Assembly: GCF_003935715.1 (NCBI RefSeq)
Contig: NZ_RHPP01000010.1
Location: 1 to 58,189, forward strand
Length of the DNA: 58,189 nt
Reading direction: 5' to 3'
DNA from: Stenotrophomonas sp. 278
GTDB taxonomy: Bacteria > Pseudomonadota > Gammaproteobacteria > Xanthomonadales > Xanthomonadaceae
Program-made: the position numbers and the translations under genes
The notes under the pieces: generated by a model
What the model was told of the DNA's origin: nothing
Seen by the model: only the letters and a program-made list of their open reading frames with translations
The model's database searches: none
Shown here: positions 46,263 to 55,729 of the stretch, one piece after another
How positions within the stretch are numbered: position 1 is the stretch's first letter
How the letters are laid out: each line of letters begins with the position of its first letter

Positions 46263-46658
46263 ATGCCCAACATGATTTCCGACTATCTGGGGGTCCATGC
46301 CCAGGCCATGCCGTTGCGCGAGCAGCGGATGAAGCTCATTGCCAGCAATCTGAGCAATGCCGATACGCCGGGGTACAAGGCCCAGGACCTGGATTTCGAT
46401 GCGGCCCTGCGCAGCGCCCAGGGGCTGGACAGCAATGGCCTGATGCAGGCCACCAACGAGCAGCACTTCCTGACCGGCAACGGGCTCAATCCTTTCCAGA
46501 TCACCAAGGAAGGCGTGCAGCCCAGCCTGGACGGCAACACCGTCGACCCCGATGCTGAACGTGCTGCCTACGGCCGCGCCGCGCTGGAGTACCGCGCGTC
46601 GCTGAGCTTCGTTGAATCCAAGGTGCGCTCCATGCTCACCGCGATCACGGGGCAATAA
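46263..46658 (+). CDS. flgB: Flagellar rod protein FlgB
   Basis: This 131-residue proximal rod subunit begins MPNMISDYLGVHAQAMPLREQRMK. The rod/hook signature SNLSNADTPGYKAQDLDF is at residues 27-45, and the C-terminal helix (YRASLSFVESKVRSMLTAITG) mirrors it. It is the first gene of the rod-hook operon and is separated from flgC by three bases. Confidence 0.94.
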   Translation: MPNMISDYLGVHAQAMPLREQRMKLIASNLSNADTPGYKAQDLDFDAALRSAQGLDSNGLMQATNEQHFLTGNGLNPFQITKEGVQPSLDGNTVDPDAERAAYGRAALEYRASLSFVESKVRSMLTAITGQ

Positions 46659-46661
46659 CCC

Positions 46662-47069
46662 ATGAGCAACCTGCCCATTTTCGACATCGCCGGCTCCGCG
46701 CTGCAGGCCCAGTCCGTGCGCATGAGCACGCTGGCCTCCAACCTGTCCAACGCCGATTCCGTCACCGGCTCGGCCGACACCGTCTACAAGCCGCTGGAGC
46801 CCATCTTCCAGGCCGTCACCAGCCGCACCGACCCGAACATCACCACGGTGCAGGTCAAAGAAATCAGCCAGAGCGACGCCGCGCCGATCAAGCGCTACGA
46901 GCCCGGCCACCCGCTGGCCGACGCCGATGGCTACATCTACCAGCCCGACGTCGACCCGGTGGCGCAGATGGTCAATCTCATTTCGACCTCGCGCAACTAC
47001 CAGGCCGGCGTGGAGATGTTGACCACCGCCAAGGAACTGGCACTGGCCACCCTGACCATGGGTCGCTGA
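46662..47069 (+). CDS. flgC: Flagellar rod protein FlgC
   Basis: This 135-residue rod subunit has the N-terminal helix MSNLPIFDIAGSALQAQSVR followed by the signature LASNLSNADSVTG, and the C-terminal NLISTSRNYQAGVEMLTTAKE characteristic of FlgC. It polymerises in the proximal rod next to FlgB. Confidence 0.96.
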   Translation: MSNLPIFDIAGSALQAQSVRMSTLASNLSNADSVTGSADTVYKPLEPIFQAVTSRTDPNITTVQVKEISQSDAAPIKRYEPGHPLADADGYIYQPDVDPVAQMVNLISTSRNYQAGVEMLTTAKELALATLTMGR

Positions 47070-47095
47070 CCCTACTTCCTGCAGGACACTCCGTC

Positions 47096-47776
47096 ATGAG
47101 CACCACCAGCGGCGTCAGCAACACCGATATCTACAGCGCATTGGGCCTGACCGCGCCCAACAGCGACACCACCAAGAAGAAAGACACGCTCGACCAGGCC
47201 GACTTCATGCGCCTGATGACCGAGCAGCTGCAGCACCAGGATCCGCTGAAGCCGATGGACAACACCCAGATGGTCGCGCAGATGGCGCAGCTGTCGCAGG
47301 TGCAGGGCATCACCGACCTCAACACCACGGTCAAGGGCTTCCAGGAAGCCATGGCCGGCGACCAGGTGCTGCGCGGCGCGGCGCTGGTCGGTCACGAGGT
47401 GCTGGTGCCGTCCACGCAATGGCAACTGGAAAGCGAAGGCGACACCACCGGCATGGTGGCCGCGCCGGGTGCCGGCTTCGTCAACGTTGACGTGACCGAC
47501 GCCAATGGCGTGAAGGTCGCCCAGATCAGCGTGGAAGCCAAGGCCGCCGGCGAAGTGACCTTCGACTGGGACGGCAAGGACGCCAGCGGCAACCGCCTCG
47601 ATCCCGGCAAGTACACCCTCACCGCCACCCACACCGACACCAGCGGTACCCAGACCAAGCTCAGCACCTACGTGGAAGCACCGGTGGAAAGCGTCACGGT
47701 CGGCTCCGATGGCCTGTACCTGAACCTCAAGGGGCTGGGCACCGCCCCGCTCGACTACGTGCTGCGCGTCAGCTGA
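47096..47776 (+). CDS. flgD: Flagellar hook cap / scaffolding protein FlgD
   Basis: This 226-residue secreted capping protein has the conserved N-terminal region DQADFMRLMTEQLQHQDPLKP then DNTQMVAQMAQLSQVQGI, and the FlgD Ig-like domain (EVTFDWDGKDASGNRLDPGKYT). It is required for hook polymerisation and is released when FlgK arrives. Position between flgC and flgE is standard. Confidence 0.96.
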   Translation: MSTTSGVSNTDIYSALGLTAPNSDTTKKKDTLDQADFMRLMTEQLQHQDPLKPMDNTQMVAQMAQLSQVQGITDLNTTVKGFQEAMAGDQVLRGAALVGHEVLVPSTQWQLESEGDTTGMVAAPGAGFVNVDVTDANGVKVAQISVEAKAAGEVTFDWDGKDASGNRLDPGKYTLTATHTDTSGTQTKLSTYVEAPVESVTVGSDGLYLNLKGLGTAPLDYVLRVS

Positions 47777-47807
47777 CCTACCCGTACCGCATTCGAAGGA
47801 GAACGCC

Positions 47808-49031
47808 ATGGGCTTCAACATCTCGCTGTCCGGCATCAATGCCGCCAACGCCGACCTCAACGTCACCGCCAACAACATCGCCAACGTCAACACCACCGGC
47901 TTCAAGGAATCCCGCTCGGAATTCGCCGACCTGTTCTCGGCCACCAGCTACGGCTTGTCCAAGAACGCCGTGGGTTCGGGCGTGCGCCTGAGCAACGTGG
48001 CCCAGCAGTTCTCGCAGGGCAACAACGAGCAGACCGGCCGCAGCCTGGACATGGCCATCTCCGGTGAGGGCTTCTTCACCATGAGCATGAACGGTGCGCG
48101 CGTCTACTCGCGTGCCGGCAACTTCCAGACCGACCAGGCGGGTTATGTGATCAACCCGCAAGGCGCGCGCCTGCAGGTGTTCGCACCGAATGCGGACGGC
48201 ACCAGCTTCGACGCCGGCCGCCTGACCGACCTGCAGCTGCTGACCACCGACAGCCCGCCCAAGCAGACCGCGCTGGTCAACACCGCGTTCACCCTGCCGG
48301 CGAATGCTTCGCAGCCGACCATCGCCGCATTCGATCCGACCAACTCCAACAGCTACAACCACTCCACCGGTGGCATCACCGTGTATGACTCGCTGGGCGT
48401 CAGCCACACCCAGACGTCGTATTTCGTCAAGACCGCCAACCCGAACGAATGGCAGGTCTACAACTACGTGGACGGCCAGGCCGCAGGCGCGCCGACCACG
48501 CTGACCTTCAACAACGCCGGCGCGCTGACCCAGCCGGCCAACGGACACATCGTGATGGATCCGTTCACCCCGACCACCGGTGCCGGCACGCTGGCCATGA
48601 CCCTGGACGTAAGCGGCTCCACCCAGTACGGCGAGAAGTTCGCCCTGCGCAACACCCAGCAGGACGGCTACGCCGCCGGCAAGCTCAATGAAATCACCGT
48701 CAGCGAAGAAGGCATCGTGTTCGCCCGCTACTCCAACGGCGATGACAAGCCGCTGGGCCAGGTCGCCCTGACCACCTTCAACAACAACCAGGGTCTGGAA
48801 TCGAAGGGCAACAACCTGTGGGTGGAAACCTTCAGCTCCGGTACGCCGCGCACCGGCGCACCAGACAGCTCCAACCTGGGCCAGATCCAGGCCGGTTCGC
48901 TGGAAGCCTCCACCGTCGACCTGACCGAGCAGCTGGTCAACATGATCACCGCCCAGCGCAACTTCCAGGCCAACTCGCAGATGGTCTCGACGATGGACCA
49001 GATCACCCAGACCATCATCAACATCCGTTGA
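47808..49031 (+). CDS. flgE: Flagellar hook protein FlgE
   Basis: This 407-residue hook subunit begins MGFNISLSGINAANADLNVT and has the signature NNIANVNTTGFKESRSEFAD. The central D1/D2 part is of medium size, and the C-terminus (LVNMITAQRNFQANSQMVSTMDQITQTIINIR) is the usual coiled-coil partner. AGGAG lies nine bases upstream. Confidence 0.97.
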   Translation: MGFNISLSGINAANADLNVTANNIANVNTTGFKESRSEFADLFSATSYGLSKNAVGSGVRLSNVAQQFSQGNNEQTGRSLDMAISGEGFFTMSMNGARVYSRAGNFQTDQAGYVINPQGARLQVFAPNADGTSFDAGRLTDLQLLTTDSPPKQTALVNTAFTLPANASQPTIAAFDPTNSNSYNHSTGGITVYDSLGVSHTQTSYFVKTANPNEWQVYNYVDGQAAGAPTTLTFNNAGALTQPANGHIVMDPFTPTTGAGTLAMTLDVSGSTQYGEKFALRNTQQDGYAAGKLNEITVSEEGIVFARYSNGDDKPLGQVALTTFNNNQGLESKGNNLWVETFSSGTPRTGAPDSSNLGQIQAGSLEASTVDLTEQLVNMITAQRNFQANSQMVSTMDQITQTIINIR

Positions 49032-49063
49032 TGAGCTGCTGACCGTCAGACGGGAACACGATC

Positions 49064-49822
49064 ATGGACAAGGCACTCTACGTTGCGATGACCGGCGCCC
49101 GCGCCTCCCTGCAGGCGCAGGGCACGCTGTCGCACAACCTGGCCAACACCGATACGCCCGGATTCAAGGAAGCCCTCGCCAATACCGAGGCCTTCCCGAT
49201 CAAGGGCGACGGCTACGCCTCGCGCGTGGATGCCCTGCACGTGGACGCCGGCTTCAACCGCCGCCAGGGCGCGCAGCAGATCACCGGCAACCCACTGGAT
49301 CTGTCGCTGCAGGCCGGCAACTGGCTGGCGGTGCAGGCCCCGGCCGGCACCGACGGGGGTGAGGCCTATACCCGCGGTGCCGCGCTGTCGATCACCCCGA
49401 ATGGCCAGCTGGTAACCGCCGGCGGCCATGCGGTGCTGGACGAGAACGGCACCCCCATCGCCGTTCCGCCGCACCAGGCGATGGACATCGGCAACGACGG
49501 CACGATCTCGATCATCCCCCTGGGTGAAGGCCCGCAGACCATGGCCAACATCGGCCGCATCCGCGTGGTGCAGGCCGCTGATGACCGCCTGGAACGCGGG
49601 CTGGATGGGCTGATGCGCAATACCGACCCGCAGCAGCCGTTCGTGCAGGCCCAGGGCAAGTCGCTGGAAAGCGGCCAGCTGGAAGGCAGCAACGTGGATG
49701 CCGCCGGTGCCCTGGTGCAGATGATCCAGCTGCAGCGCCAGTACGAAATGCAGGTGAAGGTGATCAAGCACGGCGATGAAAACGCCCGCAGCGCCAATTC
49801 CCTGCTGCGGCTGGGCGGCTGA
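49064..49822 (+). CDS. flgF: Flagellar rod protein FlgF
   Basis: This 252-residue proximal rod protein begins MDKALYVAMTGARASLQAQG and has HNLANTDTPGFKEALANTEA. The C-terminal region (SNVDAAGALVQMIQLQRQYEMQVKVI) is rod-specific. It ends the flgBCDEF part; the next gene has a separate sigma-54-like promoter. Confidence 0.95.
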   Translation: MDKALYVAMTGARASLQAQGTLSHNLANTDTPGFKEALANTEAFPIKGDGYASRVDALHVDAGFNRRQGAQQITGNPLDLSLQAGNWLAVQAPAGTDGGEAYTRGAALSITPNGQLVTAGGHAVLDENGTPIAVPPHQAMDIGNDGTISIIPLGEGPQTMANIGRIRVVQAADDRLERGLDGLMRNTDPQQPFVQAQGKSLESGQLEGSNVDAAGALVQMIQLQRQYEMQVKVIKHGDENARSANSLLRLGG

Positions 49823-49853
49823 TCAGCCGCCGTGACGTTTTTCCGGCGCAGTT

Positions 49854-49870
49854 CTGGCACGCGCCATGCA
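49854..49870 (+). promoter_or_regulatory. Sigma-54-like promoter of the flgGHIJKL operon
   Basis: CTGGCACGCGCCATGCA matches YTGGCACGRNNNTTGCW at all but two specified positions, with correct spacing. It stands 34 bases before flgG in an 82-base gap, so the second half of the cluster can be started independently. Confidence 0.7.
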
Positions 49871-49904
49871 TGACCCCCGATAACCGCTTGATAGGAACAC
49901 CGCC

Positions 49905-50690
49905 ATGAACCAGGCACTGTGGATCGCAAAAACCGGATTGGACGCGCAGCAGACGCGCATGTCGGTGGTGTCCAACAACCTCGCCAACACCAACACCACC
50001 GGTTTCAAGCAGGACCGCGCCAGCTTTGAAGACCTGCTGTACCAGCAGGTGCGTCAGCCGGGCGGCTCCTCTTCGGCACAGACCCAGCTGCCGACTGGAC
50101 TGCAGCTGGGTACCGGCGTGCGCGTGGTGGCGACCTCCAAGAATTTCGAGCAGGGCAGCCAGCAGCAGACTGGCCGCGCCCTGGACGTGATGGTCAACGG
50201 CCGCGGCTTCTTTGAAGTGCAGATGCCGGACGGTACGTCCGCCTACACCCGCGACGGCTCGTTCCAGCGCAACCAGAACGGCGAGCTGGTCACCAACAGC
50301 GGCTACCCGGTGCAGCCGGGCATCCAGATTCCGGAAGGCGCGCAGTCGCTGACCATCGGCACCGACGGCACCATCAGCGTGAAGATGGCCGACGACGCCG
50401 CCTCGGTGGAAATCGGCGCGTTGACCCTGACCGACTTCGTCAATCCCGCCGGCCTGCAGGCCCGTGGCGAAAACCTGTTCCTGGAAACCACCGCCTCCGG
50501 CCCGGCGCAGAACGGCAACCCCGGCCTGAACGGCCTCGGCAGCGTGGTCCAGGGCGCGCTGGAAGGCAGCAACGTCAACGTGGTGGAAGAGCTGGTCTCG
50601 ATGATCGAAACCCAGCGCGCCTACGAAATGAACGCCAAGGCGATTTCCACCACCGACGCCATGCTCGGCTACCTCAACACCAACGTCTGA
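49905..50690 (+). CDS. flgG: Flagellar distal rod protein FlgG
   Basis: This 261-residue protein begins [20 protein letters not shown] with the signature [23 protein letters not shown]. Segments [20 protein letters not shown] and [20 protein letters not shown] are hallmarks of FlgG. It forms the distal rod that passes through the P and L rings. Confidence 0.97.
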   Translation: MNQALWIAKTGLDAQQTRMSVVSNNLANTNTTGFKQDRASFEDLLYQQVRQPGGSSSAQTQLPTGLQLGTGVRVVATSKNFEQGSQQQTGRALDVMVNGRGFFEVQMPDGTSAYTRDGSFQRNQNGELVTNSGYPVQPGIQIPEGAQSLTIGTDGTISVKMADDAASVEIGALTLTDFVNPAGLQARGENLFLETTASGPAQNGNPGLNGLGSVVQGALEGSNVNVVEELVSMIETQRAYEMNAKAISTTDAMLGYLNTNV

Positions 50691-50713
50691 CCGGTCTGAA
50701 CCAGGACTTCCTC

Positions 50714-51403
50714 ATGTCACTGCGCCCTGCCCTCCGCCTGCTGCTGGCCAGCGCCGTCACCGCCCTGCTCGGTGGCTGCGTGATCGCCGGCGATGTACGC
50801 CCCTATCCGGCGATGGCCCCGGTCACCCCGGTGATGGCCCCACAGGTGGCTCCCACCGCCGGTGCCATCTATGCCGCAGGCCCCGGCCTGCAGCTGTACT
50901 CGGATCGACGCGCGCGCGATGTCGGTGACCTGCTGACCATCACCCTGACCGAAAGCACCACCGCATCGACCACGGCCAACACCAGCACCGACAAGGAATC
51001 GAACCTGGCGCTGGGCACCCCGACGATCTTCGGTGCGCCGGTTACGCTCGGCGGCAAGGACATTCTCAGCGCGACCGCCAGCGGTTCGCGCGATTTCGCC
51101 GGCAAGGGCAGCAGCGCGCAGAGCAACCGCCTGCAGGGTAGCGTGACTGTCACCGTTATCCAGCGTCTGCCGAATGGCAATCTGGTGGTCCAGGGCGCGA
51201 AGAACCTGCGTCTGAACCAGGGCGATGAACTTGTGCAGGTGCAGGGCATCGTGCGCGCGGCGGATATCACGCCCGACAACACGATTGCGTCCAGCCGCGT
51301 CGCTGATGCGCGCATCGTGTACGGCGGGCGTGGGCCGGTGGCGCAGTCCAATGCGATGGGCTGGTTGAGCCGGTTCTTCAACTCGGCGCTGACGCCGTTC
51401 TGA
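50714..51403 (+). CDS. flgH: Flagellar L-ring lipoprotein FlgH
   Basis: This 229-residue outer-membrane lipoprotein has a lipobox (LLGGC) with the lipidated Cys at residue 22. Family segments are visible: [57 protein letters not shown]-like [20 protein letters not shown] and [20 protein letters not shown]. It builds the outer-membrane bushing of the rod. Confidence 0.96.
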   Translation: MSLRPALRLLLASAVTALLGGCVIAGDVRPYPAMAPVTPVMAPQVAPTAGAIYAAGPGLQLYSDRRARDVGDLLTITLTESTTASTTANTSTDKESNLALGTPTIFGAPVTLGGKDILSATASGSRDFAGKGSSAQSNRLQGSVTVTVIQRLPNGNLVVQGAKNLRLNQGDELVQVQGIVRAADITPDNTIASSRVADARIVYGGRGPVAQSNAMGWLSRFFNSALTPF

Positions 51404-51411
51404 GTACTGAC

Positions 51412-52626
51412 ATGAACACTTCTTTCGTCGATTTTGAAAAGCCCTGCTCCAAGCCGGCGCGGCAATGCAAGGGCGCGTGGCGACGCGTTCGTCATCCCGG
51501 CGCACGCCGGTCATGGGGCGCGGGGTGGCTCTACGCCGCGTCAGTTCTTCTGGCGACGTTTGCCTTCGTGGCACCGGCTTCGGCGGAGCGCATCAAGGAC
51601 CTGGCCCAGGTCGGCGGCGTGCGCGGCAACGCGCTGGTGGGTTATGGCCTCGTGGTAGGCCTGGATGGCAGCGGCGACCGCACCAGCCAGGCACCGTTTA
51701 CCGTGCAGAGCCTGAAGAACCTGCTGGGTGAGCTGGGCGTCAACGTGCCGGCCAACGTCAATCCGCAGCTGAAGAACGTCGCCGCGGTGGCGATTCATGC
51801 CGAGCTGCCGCCGTTCGCCAAGCCGGGCCAGCCGATCGACATCACCGTGTCGTCGATCGGTAACGCGGTGTCACTGCGTGGCGGTTCGCTGCTGATGGCA
51901 CCGCTGCGCGGCGCGGATGGCCAGGTCTACGCCATTGCCCAGGGCAACCTGGTAGTCGGTGGCTTCGGCGCGCAGGGCAAGGACGGGTCGCGCGTGTCGG
52001 TGAATGTGCCCAGCGTCGGCCGCATTCCCAACGGTGCCACCGTGGAACGTGCCCTGCCCGACGTGTTCAGCGCGGGCGGCGAGATCACCCTCAACCTGCA
52101 CCAGAACGACTTCACCACCGTCTCTCGCATGGTCACCGCATTGAATGCCGCTTTCGGTGAAGGTGCTGCCCGTGCGGTGGATGGCGTTACTGTTGCCGTG
52201 CAGTCGCCCAGCGACCCGGGCGCGCGCATCGGCATGCTGGCCCGCATCGAGAACCTGGAACTCACCCCGGGCGCAGCGCCGGCCAAGGTCGTGGTGAATT
52301 CGCGGACCGGCACCGTGGTCATCGGGGCCCAGGTCCGCGTGGGCGCGGCCGCCATTTCGCATGGCTCGCTCACCGTCACCATCAACGAAAACCTCAACGT
52401 CAGCCAGCCCAACGCGCTTGCCGGCGGCCAGACCGTGGTCACGCCGCAATCCACCGTGACCGCCACCGCCGACGGCAGCCGCATGTTCAAGTTCAATGGC
52501 GGCACCACGCTCGACGAGATCGTGCACGCGGTCAATGCCGTGGGCGCGGCACCGGGCGACCTGATCGCCATCCTGGAAGCCCTCAAGCAGGCCGGTGCGC
52601 TGAGTGCCGAGCTCGAGGTGATCTGA
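51412..52626 (+). CDS. flgI: Flagellar P-ring protein FlgI with unusual N-terminal extension
   Basis: This 404-residue protein is FlgI from residue 59 on: [38 protein letters not shown], the [10 protein letters not shown] segment and [22 protein letters not shown]. The export signal ([20 protein letters not shown]) is preceded by about 38 Cys/Arg-rich residues. FlgI precursors usually carry a signal of about 20-30 residues. No internal in-frame ATG or GTG before the hydrophobic core is available to shorten it. The extra DNA contains GTCATCCCGG and an adjacent CCGGCG-CA-CGCCGG palindrome, suggesting an in-frame insertion. FlgA from this window is its expected chaperone. Confidence 0.93.
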   Translation: MNTSFVDFEKPCSKPARQCKGAWRRVRHPGARRSWGAGWLYAASVLLATFAFVAPASAERIKDLAQVGGVRGNALVGYGLVVGLDGSGDRTSQAPFTVQSLKNLLGELGVNVPANVNPQLKNVAAVAIHAELPPFAKPGQPIDITVSSIGNAVSLRGGSLLMAPLRGADGQVYAIAQGNLVVGGFGAQGKDGSRVSVNVPSVGRIPNGATVERALPDVFSAGGEITLNLHQNDFTTVSRMVTALNAAFGEGAARAVDGVTVAVQSPSDPGARIGMLARIENLELTPGAAPAKVVVNSRTGTVVIGAQVRVGAAAISHGSLTVTINENLNVSQPNALAGGQTVVTPQSTVTATADGSRMFKFNGGTTLDEIVHAVNAVGAAPGDLIAILEALKQAGALSAELEVI

Positions 52627-53843
52627 TGCGCATTCAACCGGCACTGGAACTCAATCCCGCCCAGCCCAACAGCCCGGCCAAGGTCGACAAGGTTGCGCGG
52701 CAGCTGGAAGGTCAGTTCGCGCAGATGCTGGTCAAAAGCATGCGCGATGCCAGCTTTGGCGACTCGCTGCTGCCGGGCGAGAACACCATGTTCCGGGACA
52801 TGTACGACCAGAAGATTGCCGATGCGATGACCAAGGGCCGCGGCCTGGGGCTGTCGGCGATGATCGCACGCCAGCTGGGTGGCGGCGACGCCGACGCGGC
52901 CAAGCCGGTCGATACCCGCCTGGATCCGAGCGCCGCGCTGCGCGCGTATCGTTTGAATGGTCCCGCGGCTGCACCCATGTCGCTGCCCACCGGCACGGCA
53001 CCGGCGTCCACTGCCCCCACCGAAGTCGACCTGCTGCAGCAGTTGAACGGGCGCGATCCCTCTGCGGTGCTGCAGCCGATGGAACGCGCACTGGACCTGA
53101 TCGCCGGCCGCGAGACCAGCCAGATGCACGAGGCCATCGGGCGCAGCGAACCGTATGCCGCCACGGACACGACCGGCACCGACTGGTCGACCATGGCCGA
53201 TGATCGTTGGAGCGGCGTCAATGCGCCGGCAGCGGCAACGTCGGCGGTGGACACCCTGGCCAGCAGCACGGCTGCCGCGCAGCTCGGCGCGCATACTCCG
53301 GAAGGCTTCGTCGCCAGCATCTGGGGCCACGCCCAGCAGGCCGCTCGCGAGCTCGGCGTGGATGCCAAGGCGCTGGTCGCCCAGGCCGCGCTGGAAACCG
53401 GCTGGGGCCGCAAGCTCATCCAGCGCAACGGCGGTGCCGGCAGTTCGCACAACCTGTTCGGGATCAAGGCCACGGGCTGGAGCGGCGAACGCGCCACCAC
53501 CGGCACGCATGAGTACGTCAACGGTGTTCGCCGTAACGAAACCGCCAGCTTCCGCGCCTACGGCTCGGTCGGCGAAAGCTTCGCCGACTACGTGAAGCTG
53601 CTCAAGAACAGCCCGCGCTACCAGAACGCCTTGCAGGCCGGCACCGACGTGCGCGGTTTCGCGCGCGGTCTGCAGCAGGCCGGCTATGCCACCGACCCGT
53701 CCTATGCCGCCAAGATCGCCGCCATCGCCGGTGGTCCGACCATCGAGCGGGCCGTGGCGGCCGTGGACGACGCCAGCCAGCGCCTGGGACGCACCTTTGC
53801 CAGCACCACCAGCCCGGCCGGGCTGGGTGTCATTCGACGTTGA
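52626..53843 (+). CDS. flgJ: Flagellar rod-cap and peptidoglycan hydrolase FlgJ
   Basis: This 405-residue protein has the N-terminal rod-binding domain (KVARQLEGQFAQMLVKSMRD, SLLPGENTMFRDMYDQKIAD) and a C-terminal glucosaminidase-type domain (VAQAALETGWGRK with the catalytic Glu, NLFGIKATGW, FRAYGSVGESFADYV). A long Ala/Thr-rich linker of about 140 residues joins them and makes it longer than the 313-residue Salmonella protein. Its ATG shares one base with the flgI stop (TGATG). Confidence 0.95.
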   Translation: MRIQPALELNPAQPNSPAKVDKVARQLEGQFAQMLVKSMRDASFGDSLLPGENTMFRDMYDQKIADAMTKGRGLGLSAMIARQLGGGDADAAKPVDTRLDPSAALRAYRLNGPAAAPMSLPTGTAPASTAPTEVDLLQQLNGRDPSAVLQPMERALDLIAGRETSQMHEAIGRSEPYAATDTTGTDWSTMADDRWSGVNAPAAATSAVDTLASSTAAAQLGAHTPEGFVASIWGHAQQAARELGVDAKALVAQAALETGWGRKLIQRNGGAGSSHNLFGIKATGWSGERATTGTHEYVNGVRRNETASFRAYGSVGESFADYVKLLKNSPRYQNALQAGTDVRGFARGLQQAGYATDPSYAAKIAAIAGGPTIERAVAAVDDASQRLGRTFASTTSPAGLGVIRR

Positions 53844-53851
53844 GGTAACCC

Positions 53852-55729
53852 ATGTCCGTACTTTCCACCGGCACCAGTGCCCTGCTCGCCTTCCAGCGCG
53901 CCCTGGCCACCACCAGCCACAACGTCGCCAACATCAATACCCCCGGCTACAGCCGGCAGAAAGTCGACTTCACCACCGCCAATCCGCAGAACCTGGGCTA
54001 TGGTGACGTCGGCAACGGCACCCGCATCAGCGACATCCGCCGCGTCGCCGACCAGCTGGCGATCTCGCGCCTGCTCGACGGTAGCGGCGAACTGGCGCGG
54101 CTGAAGCAGCTGTCCGCCCTGGCCGATCGCGTCGACAGCCTGTTCTCGGACACGGCCACCAACGTCTCCGGGGTCTGGTCGAACTTCTTCGACACGGTCA
54201 GCGGACTGTCCTCCAACGCCTCCGGCACGGCCGACCGGCAGAACATGCTGGACTCGGCCGGGAACCTGGTGCAGCGCTTCAAGCAGCTCAACGAGAACCT
54301 CAACAGCCTCAATGAAGAGGTCAACAACGGCCTGATCGCAGGGGCCTCGGAGGTGAACCGGCTGGCCGCCGAGATCGCCCAGATCAACGGCGCGATCGGC
54401 AGCAATGCCAACAACGCCGCACCCGACCTGCTGGACCGCCGCGATCAGTTGATCGCCAACCTGATCGGCTATACCGGCGGCACCGCGGTGATGCAGGACG
54501 GCGGCTTCATGAACGTCTACACCGCTGGCGGACAGGCCCTGGTGGTGGGCACCAGCGCGACCAAGGTCACCACCGTCACCGACCCCTACCAGCCCGAGCG
54601 GCTGCAGCTGGCGTTTGAGACCCAGGGCCAGAAGATCACCCTGGACCCGAAAAACCTGGGCGGCCAGATCGGCGGCCTGCTGGAGTTCCGCCAGACCGTA
54701 CTGACCCCGACCCAGGCCGAGCTCGGACGCCTGGCGGTGGGCCTGGCCAGCAGCTTCAACGAGACCCACCACAACGGCGTGGATCTGTATGGCCAGATGG
54801 GGGCTGATTTCTTCAGCTTCGGCAGCCCGCGCATCACCGGCAATACCGGCAACACCGGCAGCGCGAACTTCAGCACCGCCTACGGTGACCTGTCCAAGCT
54901 CGATGGCCAGAACGTCATGCTGCAGTTCAACGGCACCACCTGGCAGGCGACCCGCGCCGACACCGGTGCCGCCATCCCGATGACCGGCACCGGTACCGCC
55001 GCCGACCCGCTGGTCATCAATGGCGTGGAACTGGTGATGTCCGGCACGCCGGCCAACAACGACCGCTTCCTGCTGCAGCCGACCGCCGGCGTGGCCGGCA
55101 GCCTGTCGGTGGCGATCACCGACACCTCCCGCATTGCCGCCGCCGCACCGGTCAAGGCCGGTGCCGGCCTGAGCAACACCGGCACCGGCAAGGTGAGCGG
55201 CGTGGCCGTCACCGACTACGCCAACGCCAACCTGCGCAACCCGGCGGCGATCGTGTTCACCAGCGCCACCGAATACACCATCGACGGCACCGGACCGTTC
55301 ACCTATACCGCCGGCGGCACGATCAGCGCCAATGGCTGGAGCTTCGTGCTCGATGGCGCGCCCAAGACCGGCGACAGCTTCAACATCACCCCCACGCCCG
55401 CCGGCTCCAGCGACAACAGCAATGCGCTGCTGCTGGCCAAGGTGGAGGATGCAAAGGCCTTCAATGACGGTACCGTCACCCTCAATGGCGCGCTGGGCGG
55501 ACTGACCACCCTGGTGGGTTCGGCGGCACGCGCGGCGGACTACTCGCTGCAGGCACAGCAGGTGATCACCGACCAGGCGCAGGCAGCACGCGACTCCATC
55601 TCAGGCGTGAACCTGGATGAGGAAGCCGCCGACATGCTTCGCCTGCAGCAGGCCTACCAGGCCGCCTCGCAGCTCATTTCCACCGCAGACACCATGTTCC
55701 AGACCATCCTGGGGGCCGTATCGCGATGA
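53852..55729 (+). CDS. flgK: Flagellar hook-filament junction protein FlgK (HAP1)
   Basis: This 625-residue protein begins MSVLSTGTSALLAFQRALAT with THSHNVANINTPGYSRQ-type signature (TSHNVANINTPGYSRQKVDF). Segments LDRRDQLIANL and the C-terminal GVNLDEEAADMLRLQQAYQA, then QLISTADTMFQTILGAV, are as expected. The middle is a large variable domain (about 330-520) rich in Thr, Gly and Ala. It is exported with FlgN and links hook to filament. Confidence 0.96.
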   Translation: MSVLSTGTSALLAFQRALATTSHNVANINTPGYSRQKVDFTTANPQNLGYGDVGNGTRISDIRRVADQLAISRLLDGSGELARLKQLSALADRVDSLFSDTATNVSGVWSNFFDTVSGLSSNASGTADRQNMLDSAGNLVQRFKQLNENLNSLNEEVNNGLIAGASEVNRLAAEIAQINGAIGSNANNAAPDLLDRRDQLIANLIGYTGGTAVMQDGGFMNVYTAGGQALVVGTSATKVTTVTDPYQPERLQLAFETQGQKITLDPKNLGGQIGGLLEFRQTVLTPTQAELGRLAVGLASSFNETHHNGVDLYGQMGADFFSFGSPRITGNTGNTGSANFSTAYGDLSKLDGQNVMLQFNGTTWQATRADTGAAIPMTGTGTAADPLVINGVELVMSGTPANNDRFLLQPTAGVAGSLSVAITDTSRIAAAAPVKAGAGLSNTGTGKVSGVAVTDYANANLRNPAAIVFTSATEYTIDGTGPFTYTAGGTISANGWSFVLDGAPKTGDSFNITPTPAGSSDNSNALLLAKVEDAKAFNDGTVTLNGALGGLTTLVGSAARAADYSLQAQQVITDQAQAARDSISGVNLDEEAADMLRLQQAYQAASQLISTADTMFQTILGAVSR

